Under the pieces are notes generated by a model. The model was not told where the DNA came from and ran no database searches. It was given only the letters and a program-made list of their open reading frames with translations. 64,000 bases of DNA. It comes from Hyphomicrobiales bacterium. Its GTDB lineage: Bacteria > Pseudomonadota > Alphaproteobacteria > Rhizobiales > Rhizobiaceae. Shown in pieces: positions 16,124-24,048 of the stretch. Where the stretch lies: positions 154,860 through 218,859 of the forward strand of contig UCIA01000029.1 of the NCBI GenBank assembly GCA_900472295.1, given 5' to 3'. Position 1 is the stretch's first letter, and each line of letters starts with the position of its first letter. A program made the translations under genes and the position numbers.

Positions 16124-16879
16124 ATGACCCCTGCCGCCCTCACCGACGAAGAGCTTGAGCGTTATGCGCGCCATATCGTGCTGCCGGAGATCGGCGGCGC
16201 CGGCCAGCAAAGGTTGAAGCGTGCGCGGGTGCTGGTGATCGGCGCCGGCGGGCTCGGCGCGCCGGTGCTGGAATATCTCGCTGCCGCCGGCGTTGGCACG
16301 CTCGGCATCGTCGACGACGACATCGTCTCGCTGTCCAATCTGCAACGGCAGGTGATCCACGCCACCGATGCGATCGGCACCGCGAAGACCGAGAGCGCCA
16401 AGGCTGCGATCGCCCTTATCAATCCCAATGTCAGTGTGGAACTGTACGAATTCAGGCTGACGGCCGACAATGCTGCTGCTCTCATTGCGCGCTACGACAT
16501 CGTCGTCGACGGCTCCGACAATTTCGAGACGCGCTACGTGGTGGCCGACGCCAGTGCTGCGGAAAAGCGGCCGCTGGTGCATGCCGCCGTCGGCCGCTTC
16601 GACGGCTCGGTGACGGTGCTGAAACCGTTTGAGATCGGCGCCGACGGCAAGCCAAACCCCGGCTATCGCGACCTCTTTCCCGAGGCGCCGCCGGAAGGAC
16701 TGGTGCCGTCCTGCGCGGTGGCTGGGGTTGTCGGCGCGCTGACCGGCGTCATTGGCACCTTGCAGGCGATGGAAGCGATCAAGCTGATCACCGGCATCGG
16801 CGAACCACTGGTCGGCCGGCTGCTGCTCTACGATGCGCTGTCGGCGCGCTTCGATACGATCCGCTACAAGAGAAACTGA
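16124..16879 (+). CDS. MoeB/ThiF family adenylyltransferase
   Basis: 251 aa. It has the E1-like ATP site GAGGLGAPVLEYLAAAGVG (from residue 40), DDDIVSLSNLQRQ, and DGSDNFETRY, all typical of MoeB/ThiF enzymes that adenylate the C-terminus of a ubiquitin-like sulfur carrier. The catalytic-position Cys197 is present (LVPSCAVAG), but it is the only cysteine in the protein. The zinc tetrad (two CxxC pairs) of MoeB/ThiF is missing: YRDLF has Asp where Cys is usual and the protein ends before the second pair. No rhodanese domain. No sulfur-carrier gene is adjacent. So molybdopterin or thiamine role is possible but unproven. Confidence 0.85.
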   Translation: MTPAALTDEELERYARHIVLPEIGGAGQQRLKRARVLVIGAGGLGAPVLEYLAAAGVGTLGIVDDDIVSLSNLQRQVIHATDAIGTAKTESAKAAIALINPNVSVELYEFRLTADNAAALIARYDIVVDGSDNFETRYVVADASAAEKRPLVHAAVGRFDGSVTVLKPFEIGADGKPNPGYRDLFPEAPPEGLVPSCAVAGVVGALTGVIGTLQAMEAIKLITGIGEPLVGRLLLYDALSARFDTIRYKRN

Positions 16880-16883
16880 GCCT

Positions 16884-17372
16884 ATGGATCAGTCCACGAG
16901 CGTTTTTATCACGCAGCTAGCCCCCGGTTTCGAGCGCTGGAGCGAGCTGCTCGACCTGATCATGCGATCCTTTGCGTCGATGGACGGCGTCATCGATCCG
17001 CCCTCCTCGGCGCATCTGCTGAGCGTCGAAAGCCTAAGGGACAAGGCTGGCCGCGAAACGGTATTCCTGGCGCTGCAGGACGGCCGCATGGCCGGCTGTA
17101 TCTTTGCCATGGAGCGGACCGCCGACGTCTATATCGGCAAGCTCGCGGTCGAGCCTGAGCTGCAGGGGCAAGGTATCGGCAGGCGGCTGATGCGGGCCGT
17201 TGAAGCCTTCGCACGCAGCCGCGACAAGCCCGCCATCGAACTGCAGACGCGGGTCGAACTCACGGCAAATCATGCAACCTTTGCCCGCCTCGGCTTTCGC
17301 GAAATCGGACGCACGGCACATGAGGGCTATGACCGGCCGACCTCGATCACCATGCGCAAGGAGTTGGCGTGA
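16884..17372 (+). CDS. GNAT family N-acetyltransferase
   Basis: 162 aa. The acetyl-CoA site is clear: IGKLAVEPELQGQGIGRRLM (motif A, Q/R-x-x-G-x-G/A), preceded by a beta strand that ends in AGCIFAME, and a C-terminal FARLGFREIGRTAHEGYDRPTSITM. Substrate unknown. The start at 16884 is 4 bp after the MoeB-like stop, and its own stop overlaps the GTG of the aconitase X gene, so the three look cotranscribed. No strong ribosome binding site. Confidence 0.88.
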   Translation: MDQSTSVFITQLAPGFERWSELLDLIMRSFASMDGVIDPPSSAHLLSVESLRDKAGRETVFLALQDGRMAGCIFAMERTADVYIGKLAVEPELQGQGIGRRLMRAVEAFARSRDKPAIELQTRVELTANHATFARLGFREIGRTAHEGYDRPTSITMRKELA

Positions 17373-18622
17373 GCCTCGTCCTCAGCGCCCAGGAGCAAGC
17401 GGTTGCCTCTGGCCATGATGGGACAGCGATGGCGATGCGGATCGTTGCCGAAAGTGCTGCGCTGCTCGGCGCGCCGCAGCTGATCCCGATCGCGTCGGCG
17501 CATATAGACGGCGCGCTCTATCACGGTGATTCCGGCACACTGTTTGCCGAGAGGCTGGTCGAAGGCGGCGCGCGCGTTGCAGTACGCTCGACGCTCAATG
17601 TCGGCGCGCTCGATCTGATGGGCTGCTCGCGCGTGCGCCTCGAAGAGCCGGCGCGCGGCATGGCGCGGCGGATGATGGAGGCCTACCGCAAACTGGGCTG
17701 CGAGCAGAGCTGGACCTGCGCGCCCTACCAGGCCGGCCACAGACCGGCATTTGGCAGCGACGTCGCCTGGGGTGAGTCCAACGCCGTGGTGTTCTGCAAT
17801 TCGGTGCTGGGCGCGCGCACCAACCGCTATGGCGATTTCCTCGACATCGCCTGCGCCATATCGGGCCGCGCGCCGGACTACGGGCTGCACCGCACTGACA
17901 ACCGGCGGGCGCGGCTGGTGTTCGACGTCTCCGGCCTCTCCGCATCCTTCCTCGGCTCGGAGATCGCCTGGCCGGTGCTGGGCAGCCTCTATGGCCGCGA
18001 AGTCGGCAATGCCGTCGGCGTCGTCACCGGAATATCCAGCCATCCCGGCGAGGATGCGCTGAAAGCCTTCGGCGCGGCGGCGGCATCGTCGGGCGCCGTC
18101 GGCCTGTTCCACATTGCCGGCGTGACGCCCGAGGCGCCCGATGCCGAGACCATCCTGGCAGACAACAGGCCGGAAACGGTGATCCGAGTCACGCCGGACA
18201 TGGCTGCGAAAGCCCGCGCAGGCCTGTCCACGGCAGCCACGCTGAACACCATCGATGCGGTCGCGATCGGCAGTCCGCATCTGTCGTCGGCCGAATTCGA
18301 TGCGCTGGAACGGCTGATCGGCGGACGGCGGCTCCGCGTGCCAATCTACGCCTGCACCGGCCGGCATGTGCTCATCACGCTCGAACAGAGTGGCCGCCGC
18401 AAGGCGCTCGAGGCAAGCGGTGTGGTCATCGTCGCCGACACCTGCGTGGTGGTGACTCCTATCCTGCCGGAACTCGGCAACGGCGTGCTGATGACCAATT
18501 CGGGAAAGTTCGCGCAATATGCGCCGGGCAACACCGGCTACGCCGTGCTTTACGGCTCGCTGGCCGATTGCGTTGAAAGCGCCGTCATCGGCAAGCCACG
18601 CTTTACGGATATCGCCGCATGA
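17369..18622 (+). CDS. Aconitase X catalytic subunit
   Basis: 417 aa with GTG start at 17369, AAGGAG 5 nt upstream, overlapping the GNAT stop. It matches the large domain of aconitase X (formerly DUF521): IPIASAHIDGALYHGDSG, the cysteine-containing CEQSWTCAPYQ, WGESNAVVFCNSVLGARTNRYGDF, and the C-terminal VVTPILPELGNGVLMTNSGKFAQYAPG. Family members are Fe-S or iron dehydratases; two-subunit bacterial forms have been characterised as cis-3-hydroxy-L-proline dehydratases, and archaeal ones dehydrate phosphomevalonate. The first is likelier here. The swivel subunit follows with ATGA overlap. No proline racemase or reductase gene is adjacent. Confidence 0.9.
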   Translation: MSLVLSAQEQAVASGHDGTAMAMRIVAESAALLGAPQLIPIASAHIDGALYHGDSGTLFAERLVEGGARVAVRSTLNVGALDLMGCSRVRLEEPARGMARRMMEAYRKLGCEQSWTCAPYQAGHRPAFGSDVAWGESNAVVFCNSVLGARTNRYGDFLDIACAISGRAPDYGLHRTDNRRARLVFDVSGLSASFLGSEIAWPVLGSLYGREVGNAVGVVTGISSHPGEDALKAFGAAAASSGAVGLFHIAGVTPEAPDAETILADNRPETVIRVTPDMAAKARAGLSTAATLNTIDAVAIGSPHLSSAEFDALERLIGGRRLRVPIYACTGRHVLITLEQSGRRKALEASGVVIVADTCVVVTPILPELGNGVLMTNSGKFAQYAPGNTGYAVLYGSLADCVESAVIGKPRFTDIAA

Positions 18623-19032
18623 GTGCCGTTGCGGAAATCCTGGTGCCGGGCAGCGGCGGCGAAGGTGCAGCATTGGTGCTGACCGCGCCGATCAGCTTCT
18701 GGGGCGGGATCGATCCGAAAAGCGGCCGCATCGCCGATGTCCGTCACCCGCAGCACGGCGAGACCATTGCCGGGCGCGTGCTGTTCCTGCCGGGAACGAT
18801 CGGCTCGTCTTCGGCGTCGGCCGTGCTGATGGAGCTCGTCCACAACGGCCATGCGCCGGCGGCACTCGTGCTGCACGAGCCGGATGCGATCCTGCTGCTG
18901 GGGCTGATCGTGGCCAGGGAAATGGGCTGGCAGACGCCGCTGGCGCTCAGACTGGAGCGCGATGCGTTCGAGGCCTATCGCAGCAAACGCGTGAGTGTCG
19001 CGGCGAACGGCGCCCTCACAACTCGCGCCTGA
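18619..19032 (+). CDS. Aconitase X swivel-domain subunit
   Basis: 137 aa, overlapping the catalytic-subunit stop by 4 bp. It matches the small swivel domain (formerly DUF126): LTAPISFWGGIDPKSGRI, then DVRHPQHGETIAGRVLFLPGTIGSSSASAVLMELV. In fused aconitase X proteins this domain is joined to the catalytic one; here the two are separate genes. Together they should form the complete dehydratase. A palindromic repeat follows 22 bp after the stop and ends the transcription unit. Confidence 0.9.
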   Translation: MSAVAEILVPGSGGEGAALVLTAPISFWGGIDPKSGRIADVRHPQHGETIAGRVLFLPGTIGSSSASAVLMELVHNGHAPAALVLHEPDAILLLGLIVAREMGWQTPLALRLERDAFEAYRSKRVSVAANGALTTRA

Positions 19033-19053
19033 AAGCGGCTTTTTTTGTTTGGC

Positions 19054-19097
19054 GCAATTCCGGACGGAAAACCGCTTCACACTTTTCCTGGAATTGC
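19054..19097. repeat. Palindromic repeat, copy 2 (CAATTCC type)
   Basis: Outer arms GCAATTCC/GGAATTGC and inner GGAAAA/TTTTCC, same orientation as copy 1, preceded by TTTTTTTGTTT. It ends 7 bp from the stop codon of the minus-strand dehydrogenase gene and also lies 22 bp past the plus-strand swivel gene, so it may terminate both. Confidence 0.92.
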
Positions 19098-19104
19098 TCT
19101 CGCT

Positions 19105-20106
19105 TCAGGTCCGCAGCGGCAGCACGCGGTCCGGCGGACGGTGGCCGTCGAAGAAGGCGCGGATGTTGATGATCACCTTCTCGCCCATGTCGATGCGGCC
19201 TTCGAGCGTCGCCGAGCCCATATGCGGCAGCAGCACCACCTTGTTCTTGGCGGCGAGCTTCAGAAGCTTCGAGTTCAGCGCCGGTTCGTGCTCGTAGACG
19301 TCGAGGCCGGCGCCGGCGATCTTGCCGTCCTGGATCAGCTTGACCAGCGCTTCCTCATCGATGATGTCGCCGCGCGCCGTGTTGACGATGTAGGCAGTGG
19401 GCTGCAGCAGGGCCAGCCTGCGCGCCGACAGCAAGTGAAACGTGGCAGGGGTCGACGGGCAATTGACCGAGATGATATCCATGCGGGCAAGCATCTGGTC
19501 GAGGCTTTCCCAATAGGTCGCCTCCAGCCCCTCCTCGACCGCCGGTAGCACGCGATGGCGGTTGTGATAGTGGATCGACAGGCCGAAAGCCTTGGCGCGT
19601 CTCGCAACCGCGGTGCCGATGCGGCCCATGCCAACAATGCCGAGCCGCTTGCCCCAGATGCGCCGGCCAAGCATCCATGTCGGCGACCAGCCCGCCCATT
19701 TCTTGTCGCTGGTGAGCACATTGGCGCCTTCGGCCAGCCGCCGCGGCGCCGCCAGCATCAACGCCATGGTCATGTCGGCGGTGTCCTCGGTCAAAACATT
19801 GGGCGTGTTGGTGACCGTGATGCCTTTCTTGGCCGCCGCCGCCACGTCGATCTTGTCGACGCCATTGCCGAAATTGGCGATCAGCTTGAGATTGTCACCA
19901 GCCTGGGCAATCAGCGCCGCGTCGATCTGGTCGGTGATGGTCGGCACCAAAACGTCGGCTTCCTTGACCGCCGCGACCAGCTCCGGCTGAGTCATCGGCC
20001 TGTCCTCGACATTCAGCCTGGCGTCGAACAGTTCGCGCATGCGGGTCTCGACCGGATCGGGGAGCTTGCGCGTGATGACGACGAGAGGCCGTTTTTTGCC
20101 TGCCAT
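19105..20106 (-). CDS. D-isomer-specific 2-hydroxyacid dehydrogenase (glyoxylate/hydroxypyruvate reductase type)
   Basis: 333 aa. The NAD(P) site GIVGMGRIGTAVARRAKAFG lies near residue 155. The catalytic triad of the family is visible: Arg in VNTARGDIIDE, Glu in the GLDVYEHEP block, and His in LLPHMGSAT. The N-terminal substrate domain starts KRPLVVITRKLPDPVETRM. The sequence resembles GyaR-type glyoxylate reductases, which reduce glyoxylate to glycolate or hydroxypyruvate to glycerate. Monocistronic by position; the stop is close to repeat copy 2. Confidence 0.92.
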   Translation of the reverse strand: MAGKKRPLVVITRKLPDPVETRMRELFDARLNVEDRPMTQPELVAAVKEADVLVPTITDQIDAALIAQAGDNLKLIANFGNGVDKIDVAAAAKKGITVTNTPNVLTEDTADMTMALMLAAPRRLAEGANVLTSDKKWAGWSPTWMLGRRIWGKRLGIVGMGRIGTAVARRAKAFGLSIHYHNRHRVLPAVEEGLEATYWESLDQMLARMDIISVNCPSTPATFHLLSARRLALLQPTAYIVNTARGDIIDEEALVKLIQDGKIAGAGLDVYEHEPALNSKLLKLAAKNKVVLLPHMGSATLEGRIDMGEKVIINIRAFFDGHRPPDRVLPLRT

Positions 20107-20257
20107 TGTTTCCTCGAACCCGATCTCGTTGAGACCTCTTTAACCAAGACAGGCGAAACTGAATACCGGTCGCGGTGCCTGCCACTCCTGTAACAAGCGG
20201 TGCCGCCGAAGACAAAGAAAAAGGCGCGCCTACGCCAAAGGGCAGGCGCCGAAAGGA

Positions 20258-20821
20258 ATGAAAGTGTCTGGTCTTGCGTCGCTTCGCCTGGTCCTCAGCG
20301 CAGCGCTTCTCGGCGCTCTCCTGCATTCCCCGCTAGCTGCGGCACAAGGTGCTGCCGCACCTGTGCAGACGGTGACGCTTGGGCCCAGCGGCCTGCCGCT
20401 GCCGCGCTTCGTCAGCCTGAAATCAGCCCGCGTCAACTCGCGCGTCGGCCCTGGCGCCAATTACTCAGTCGACTGGATGTACACCAAGGCCGGGCTGCCG
20501 ATGGAAATCATCCAGGAGTTCGACACTTGGCGGCGCGTGCGCGATGCCGATGGCTCGGAAGGCTGGATCAACCAGTCGCTGCTGTCGGGCCGCCGCACCG
20601 CAATCGTCGCGCCCTGGCAGCGCGACAAAGGTGGCCGAATCAATCTGCTCGACGATGCGGACAAGGACGCCAGCGTCGTCGCCATCATCGAGCCAGGCGT
20701 GACCGGCACCATCAAATCCTGCAACGGCCAGTGGTGCGAGATGACTTTCGACGGCCACACCGGCTGGATCGCCCAGTCGCAAGTGTGGGGCGCCTATCCC
20801 GGCGAGCACGTCAAGAACTGA
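20258..20821 (+). CDS. Secreted SH3-like domain protein
   Basis: 187 aa from ATG 20258; a GTG at 20264 is better spaced from AAAGGA and may be the true start. A signal peptide ends near residue 29 (SPLAAAQG). Two SH3-like units follow: one around FVSLKSARVNSRVGPGANY ... WRRVRDADGSEGWI, and a second around VVAIIEPGVTGTIKSCNGQWCEMTFDGHTGWI. The two cysteines in the second unit could form a disulfide. Bacterial SH3 proteins of this type bind cell wall or act as periplasmic scaffolds. Function not known. Confidence 0.85.
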   Translation: MKVSGLASLRLVLSAALLGALLHSPLAAAQGAAAPVQTVTLGPSGLPLPRFVSLKSARVNSRVGPGANYSVDWMYTKAGLPMEIIQEFDTWRRVRDADGSEGWINQSLLSGRRTAIVAPWQRDKGGRINLLDDADKDASVVAIIEPGVTGTIKSCNGQWCEMTFDGHTGWIAQSQVWGAYPGEHVKN

Positions 20822-20849
20822 AACTAAGCCTATCTTCGGGATAAATCGC

Positions 20850-21209
20850 CTAACGACCGATGCGGCCGAGATGCGTGTCCTGGAAGCCGCTCGACAGCTT
20901 GAGCCCATAGCCGAGCGTGCGGTCGACGGCGATGTGGATGATCCAGATCAGGCCAATCGCCATCGCCATCGAATTGGCGAGCACATAGCCGGCGAGCGCC
21001 AGCAGCAACGGGATAACCAGGATGTGCAAAGCGTTGTAGGCGACAGCGCCGACGCGCGGCCCGGCGAGATAACCCAGCATCGACAGGTCAGGCGTCAGGA
21101 TGAGCAGCGCAAACAGCCACCAGGAAACACCCGACAGCGCGTAAAGGACGATAGCCGCAACAGTGACAGCGGCCCATTCGAGCCGGATCGCCAGATCAAC
21201 CGGTTTCAT
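20850..21209 (-). CDS. DUF4260 family membrane protein
   Basis: 119 aa with about four hydrophobic segments. Conserved polar blocks identify the family: LTPDLSMLGYLAGPRVGAVAYN followed by a His, and a C-terminal IHIAVDRTLGYGLK then FQDTHLGRIGR. Small integral membrane protein of unknown role. It converges with the SH3 gene (28 bp between stops) and its start lies 28 bp left of repeat copy 3, next to irr. Nothing in the context points to a function. Confidence 0.85.
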   Translation of the reverse strand: MKPVDLAIRLEWAAVTVAAIVLYALSGVSWWLFALLILTPDLSMLGYLAGPRVGAVAYNALHILVIPLLLALAGYVLANSMAMAIGLIWIIHIAVDRTLGYGLKLSSGFQDTHLGRIGR

Positions 21210-21236
21210 TGAATTGCTATTCTATTCTTTGTTCAC

Positions 21237-21280
21237 GCAATTCCGGACGGAAAACCGTTTCACACTTTTCCTGGAATTGC
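21237..21280. repeat. Palindromic repeat, copy 3 (CAATTCC type), touching the irr stop codon
   Basis: Outer arms GCAATTCC (21237-21244) and GGAATTGC (21273-21280), inner GGAAAA/TTTTCC. The right arm ends at the base just before the irr stop codon (21281-21283), so it forms the 3' hairpin of the irr mRNA. A partial copy of the arm (GAATTGC) sits at 21211. Confidence 0.92.
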
Positions 21281-21712
21281 TCAGGCGCCGCGCTTGGGGC
21301 GTAGCCGCACCACGATGTCGACATTGGCGATTTCCATGCCCGCGGGTGGCTCCGGCAGGTTGGAGACGGTCACCGGACCGCTTTCGATGTCGAAGATCCT
21401 GTTTTCGCCTTCGATGTAGAAATGATGGTGATCGGAGGTGTTGGTGTCGAAATAGGTCTTCGACCCTTCAACCGCCAGGATACGCAGCAGGCCGGCCTGG
21501 GTGAACTGGTGAAGGGCGTTGTAGACGGTGGCAAGCGAAACCGGCACGCCGGCGGCGATCGCCTCCTCATGCAGTTCCTCGGCCGAAAGGTGGCGGTCGC
21601 CCTTGGCAAAAAGCAGATCGGCCAGCGCAATGCGCTGGCGTGTCGGCCGCAGACCGGCTTCGCGAACCCGCTTGTCCACAGTGACATTTTCCTTCCGGCC
21701 GCCCAGATCCAT
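21281..21712 (-). CDS. irr: Iron response regulator Irr (Fur family)
   Basis: 143 aa. The Fur-type winged helix is clear (LRPTRQRIALADLLF, LSAEELHEEA, SLATVYNALHQFTQAGLL) followed by the Irr dimerisation domain with the cluster HHH at residues 95-97 (SDHHHFYIEG), a proposed heme-sensing site. There is no cysteine, so the N-terminal Cys-Pro heme regulatory motif of Bradyrhizobium Irr is absent, as in several other rhizobia. Irr controls heme and iron genes when iron is low. A GTG at 21679 with AAGGA upstream is an alternative start. It is divergent from fabA, a usual arrangement. Confidence 0.94.
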   Translation of the reverse strand: MDLGGRKENVTVDKRVREAGLRPTRQRIALADLLFAKGDRHLSAEELHEEAIAAGVPVSLATVYNALHQFTQAGLLRILAVEGSKTYFDTNTSDHHHFYIEGENRIFDIESGPVTVSNLPEPPAGMEIANVDIVVRLRPKRGA

Positions 21713-22157
21713 CTATCCGTCCAAGCCCACAGTTCTGCCTCAAGACACGCCCAGAGTGGCGAAAAAACGTCATCGGCCGAAACTGGATACCTCCCGACAT
21801 ATATTCTGTTGGCCGAATACGATCAATAGAGCGACGTGCGTCCAGTTAGACGCACGAGAGCGTTTCAGCGTTTTATGGAAACGGCGAACCGCTCTCGTTC
21901 TTTGTTTTTACGCAATTCCGGACGGAAAACGATCACACTTTTCCTGGAATTGCTCTAAGTGCCCTCTATCGCTTTTTGGCGTCGCATCGTGCTTTCCGGA
22001 AATCGAAACCGATTTCCGGGCCGATGCGAGAGCGCGCATTGACCCGGGCGGACGGGCGGGTTAAGCGCAAACGCCGGTTTCCGGCCCGAAAGGGATTGTG
22101 TTAGGAAACCAACGACAAGGGCGCCCCACCGCCCGGGACATTATGGGGACGAGACAT
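21713..22157. other. irr-fabA divergent region filled by tandem hairpins
   Basis: A 445-bp region with no gene. About 200 bp (21835-22028) is made of four consecutive palindromes, described separately. The irr promoter should lie in 21713-21834 and the fabA promoter in 22029-22157; I see no clear sigma-70 pair in either. Confidence 0.7.
21835..22028. repeat. Array of four different palindromic elements (includes copy 4)
   Basis: In order: CGTGCGTC/GACGCACG (21835-21856); CGAGAGCG/CGCTCTCG with inner CGTTT/AAACG (21855-21897); CAATTCC-type repeat copy 4 with arms GCAATTCC/GGAATTGC (21912-21953); and CGCATCG/CGATGCG with inner CCGGAAATCG/CGATTTCCGG (21983-22028). The second and third together mirror the two-hairpin architecture of copy 1 at 9840. 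Confidence 0.9.
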
Positions 22158-22670
22158 ATGGCGGGTAAATCCAGCTACGGTTATGAGGAACTGCTTGCCT
22201 GCGCCCGCGGCGAGCTGTTCGGACCCGGCAACGCCCAGTTGCCCTATCCGCCGATGCTGATGTTCGACCGCATCACCGAGATCAGCGAGACCGGCGGCGC
22301 CCACGACAAGGGCTTCATCCGCGCCGAATTCGACATCAAGCCGGACCTGTGGTTCTTCGCCTGCCATTTCATCGGCAATCCGATCATGCCGGGCTGCCTG
22401 GGCCTCGACGCCATGTGGCAATTGACGGGTTTCTACCTCGGCTGGCTCGGCGAACCGGGCAAGGGGATGGCGCTGTCGACCGGCGAAGTGAAGTTCAAGG
22501 GCATGGTGACGCCTTCGGTCAAGAAGGTGGAATACGGCATCGATTTCAAGCGCGTCATGCGCGGGCGCCTGGTGCTCGGCATAGCCGATGGCTGGCTTAA
22601 GGCCGACGGCGAACCCATATACGCGGCGACGGACCTCAAGGTGGGGCTGTCCAAGCAATCGGCCGCCTGA
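22158..22670 (+). CDS. fabA: 3-hydroxyacyl-[ACP] dehydratase/isomerase FabA
   Basis: 170 aa from ATG 22158 with GGGGACGAG upstream. His70 (FFACHFIGNP) and Asp84 (GLDAMWQLTG) occupy exactly the positions of the E. coli catalytic pair. The enzyme dehydrates 3-hydroxydecanoyl-ACP and isomerises the product, starting unsaturated fatty acid synthesis. Followed by fabB and fabI, forming the FabA-FabB branch plus the enoyl reductase. A palindromic element lies between fabA and fabB. Confidence 0.97.
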   Translation: MAGKSSYGYEELLACARGELFGPGNAQLPYPPMLMFDRITEISETGGAHDKGFIRAEFDIKPDLWFFACHFIGNPIMPGCLGLDAMWQLTGFYLGWLGEPGKGMALSTGEVKFKGMVTPSVKKVEYGIDFKRVMRGRLVLGIADGWLKADGEPIYAATDLKVGLSKQSAA

Positions 22671-22736
22671 CCGGCGCCACTGCAGCCGCTCGTTCTCCCA
22701 AATGGGCAACGACGCTGCAGCAATTTGATTTTGCGT

Positions 22737-22775
22737 ATGATCGCCGGCGAAAACCGACTACGGTTTCGGGATCAT
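22737..22775. repeat. Diverged palindromic element between fabA and fabB (ATGATC type)
   Basis: Outer arms ATGATC/GATCAT and inner CGAAAACCG/CGGTTTCG (one bulge). It has the AAAACCG core of the dispersed repeat family. It ends 20 bp before the fabB start, so it would sit in the fabA-fabB mRNA. Confidence 0.7.
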
Positions 22776-22794
22776 CCGCTGGAAGGAGTTGCGA

Positions 22795-24015
22795 ATGAGA
22801 AGGGTCGTCGTCACAGGCCTCGGCATCGTATCGTCGATCGGCAACAATGCCAACGAGGTACAATCCTCGCTCTACGATGCCAAATCCGGCATCAGCTTCT
22901 CCGATTCCTTCGCCGAACATGGCTTCCGCTGCCAGGTCTGGGGCGCCCCGACGCTCGACCCGACCGCCATAATCGACCGCCGCGCCATGCGCTTCCTGAG
23001 CCAGGGTGCGGCCTGGAACCACGTCGCCATGGATCAGGCGATCGCCGACGCCGGGCTTGGCGAAAGCGACATCACCAATGAGCGTACCGGCATCGTCATG
23101 GGTTCGGGCGGTCCCTCGACCCGTACCATCGTCGAGGCAGCCGAGATAACCCTCAAGAACAACAGCCCGAAGCGCATCGGTCCGTTCGCGGTGCCGAAAG
23201 CGATGTCGTCGACCGCTTCGGCAACGCTCGCCACCTGGTTCAAGATCCACGGCGTCAACTATTCGATCTCGTCGGCCTGCTCGACCTCCGCGCACTGCAT
23301 CGGCAATGCCTACGAGCTGATCCAGTGGGGCAAGCAGGATGTGATGTTTGCCGGCGGCCATGAAGACCTCGACTGGACGATGTCGGACCTGTTCGATGCC
23401 ATGGGCGCCATGTCGTCCAAGTTCAACGACAAGGCACCGACAGCGTCCCGCGCCTACGACGCCAATCGCGACGGTTTCGTCATCGCCGGCGGTGCCGGCG
23501 TCCTCATCCTTGAGGAACTGGAACACGCCAAGGCGCGCGGCGCCAAGATCTATGCCGAGATCGTCGGCTATGGCGCGACGTCGGACGGCTACGACATGGT
23601 GGCGCCGTCGGGCGAAGGCGCGGTGCGCTGCATGCGCCAGGCGCTGGCGACGGTGTCTACGCCGGTCGACTACATCAACACGCACGGCACCTCGACGCCG
23701 GTCGGCGACTCCAGGGAGATGGGCGCCATCCGCGAGGTGTTCGGCGACAAGATGCCGTTCATCACCTCGACCAAGTCGCTGACCGGCCATTCGCTGGGTG
23801 CGGCCGGCGTGCAGGAATCGATCTACTCGATCCTGATGATGCAGGGCGGTTTCATCGGCGAGAGCGCCCATATCGAAAACCTCGACCCGGAATTCGAGGG
23901 CATGCCGATCGTGCGCAAGCGCATCGACGACGCCAGGATCGACACGGTTTTGTCCAATTCGTTCGGTTTCGGTGGCACCAACGCAACGCTCGTCTTCCAG
24001 CGCTATTCCGCATAA
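22795..24015 (+). CDS. fabB: 3-oxoacyl-[ACP] synthase I FabB
   Basis: 406 aa from ATG 22795 with AAGGAG 7 nt upstream. The condensing-enzyme triad is present: Cys162 in SISSACSTSAHC, His in INTHGTSTPVGDS, and His in SLTGHSLGAAGV. It elongates the unsaturated intermediate made by FabA. Length matches E. coli FabB. fabI follows 33 bp later. Confidence 0.97.
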   Translation: MRRVVVTGLGIVSSIGNNANEVQSSLYDAKSGISFSDSFAEHGFRCQVWGAPTLDPTAIIDRRAMRFLSQGAAWNHVAMDQAIADAGLGESDITNERTGIVMGSGGPSTRTIVEAAEITLKNNSPKRIGPFAVPKAMSSTASATLATWFKIHGVNYSISSACSTSAHCIGNAYELIQWGKQDVMFAGGHEDLDWTMSDLFDAMGAMSSKFNDKAPTASRAYDANRDGFVIAGGAGVLILEELEHAKARGAKIYAEIVGYGATSDGYDMVAPSGEGAVRCMRQALATVSTPVDYINTHGTSTPVGDSREMGAIREVFGDKMPFITSTKSLTGHSLGAAGVQESIYSILMMQGGFIGESAHIENLDPEFEGMPIVRKRIDDARIDTVLSNSFGFGGTNATLVFQRYSA

Positions 24016-24048
24016 GGCCGGCGTTTTATTCTAAGGGGATTGCCGGCC

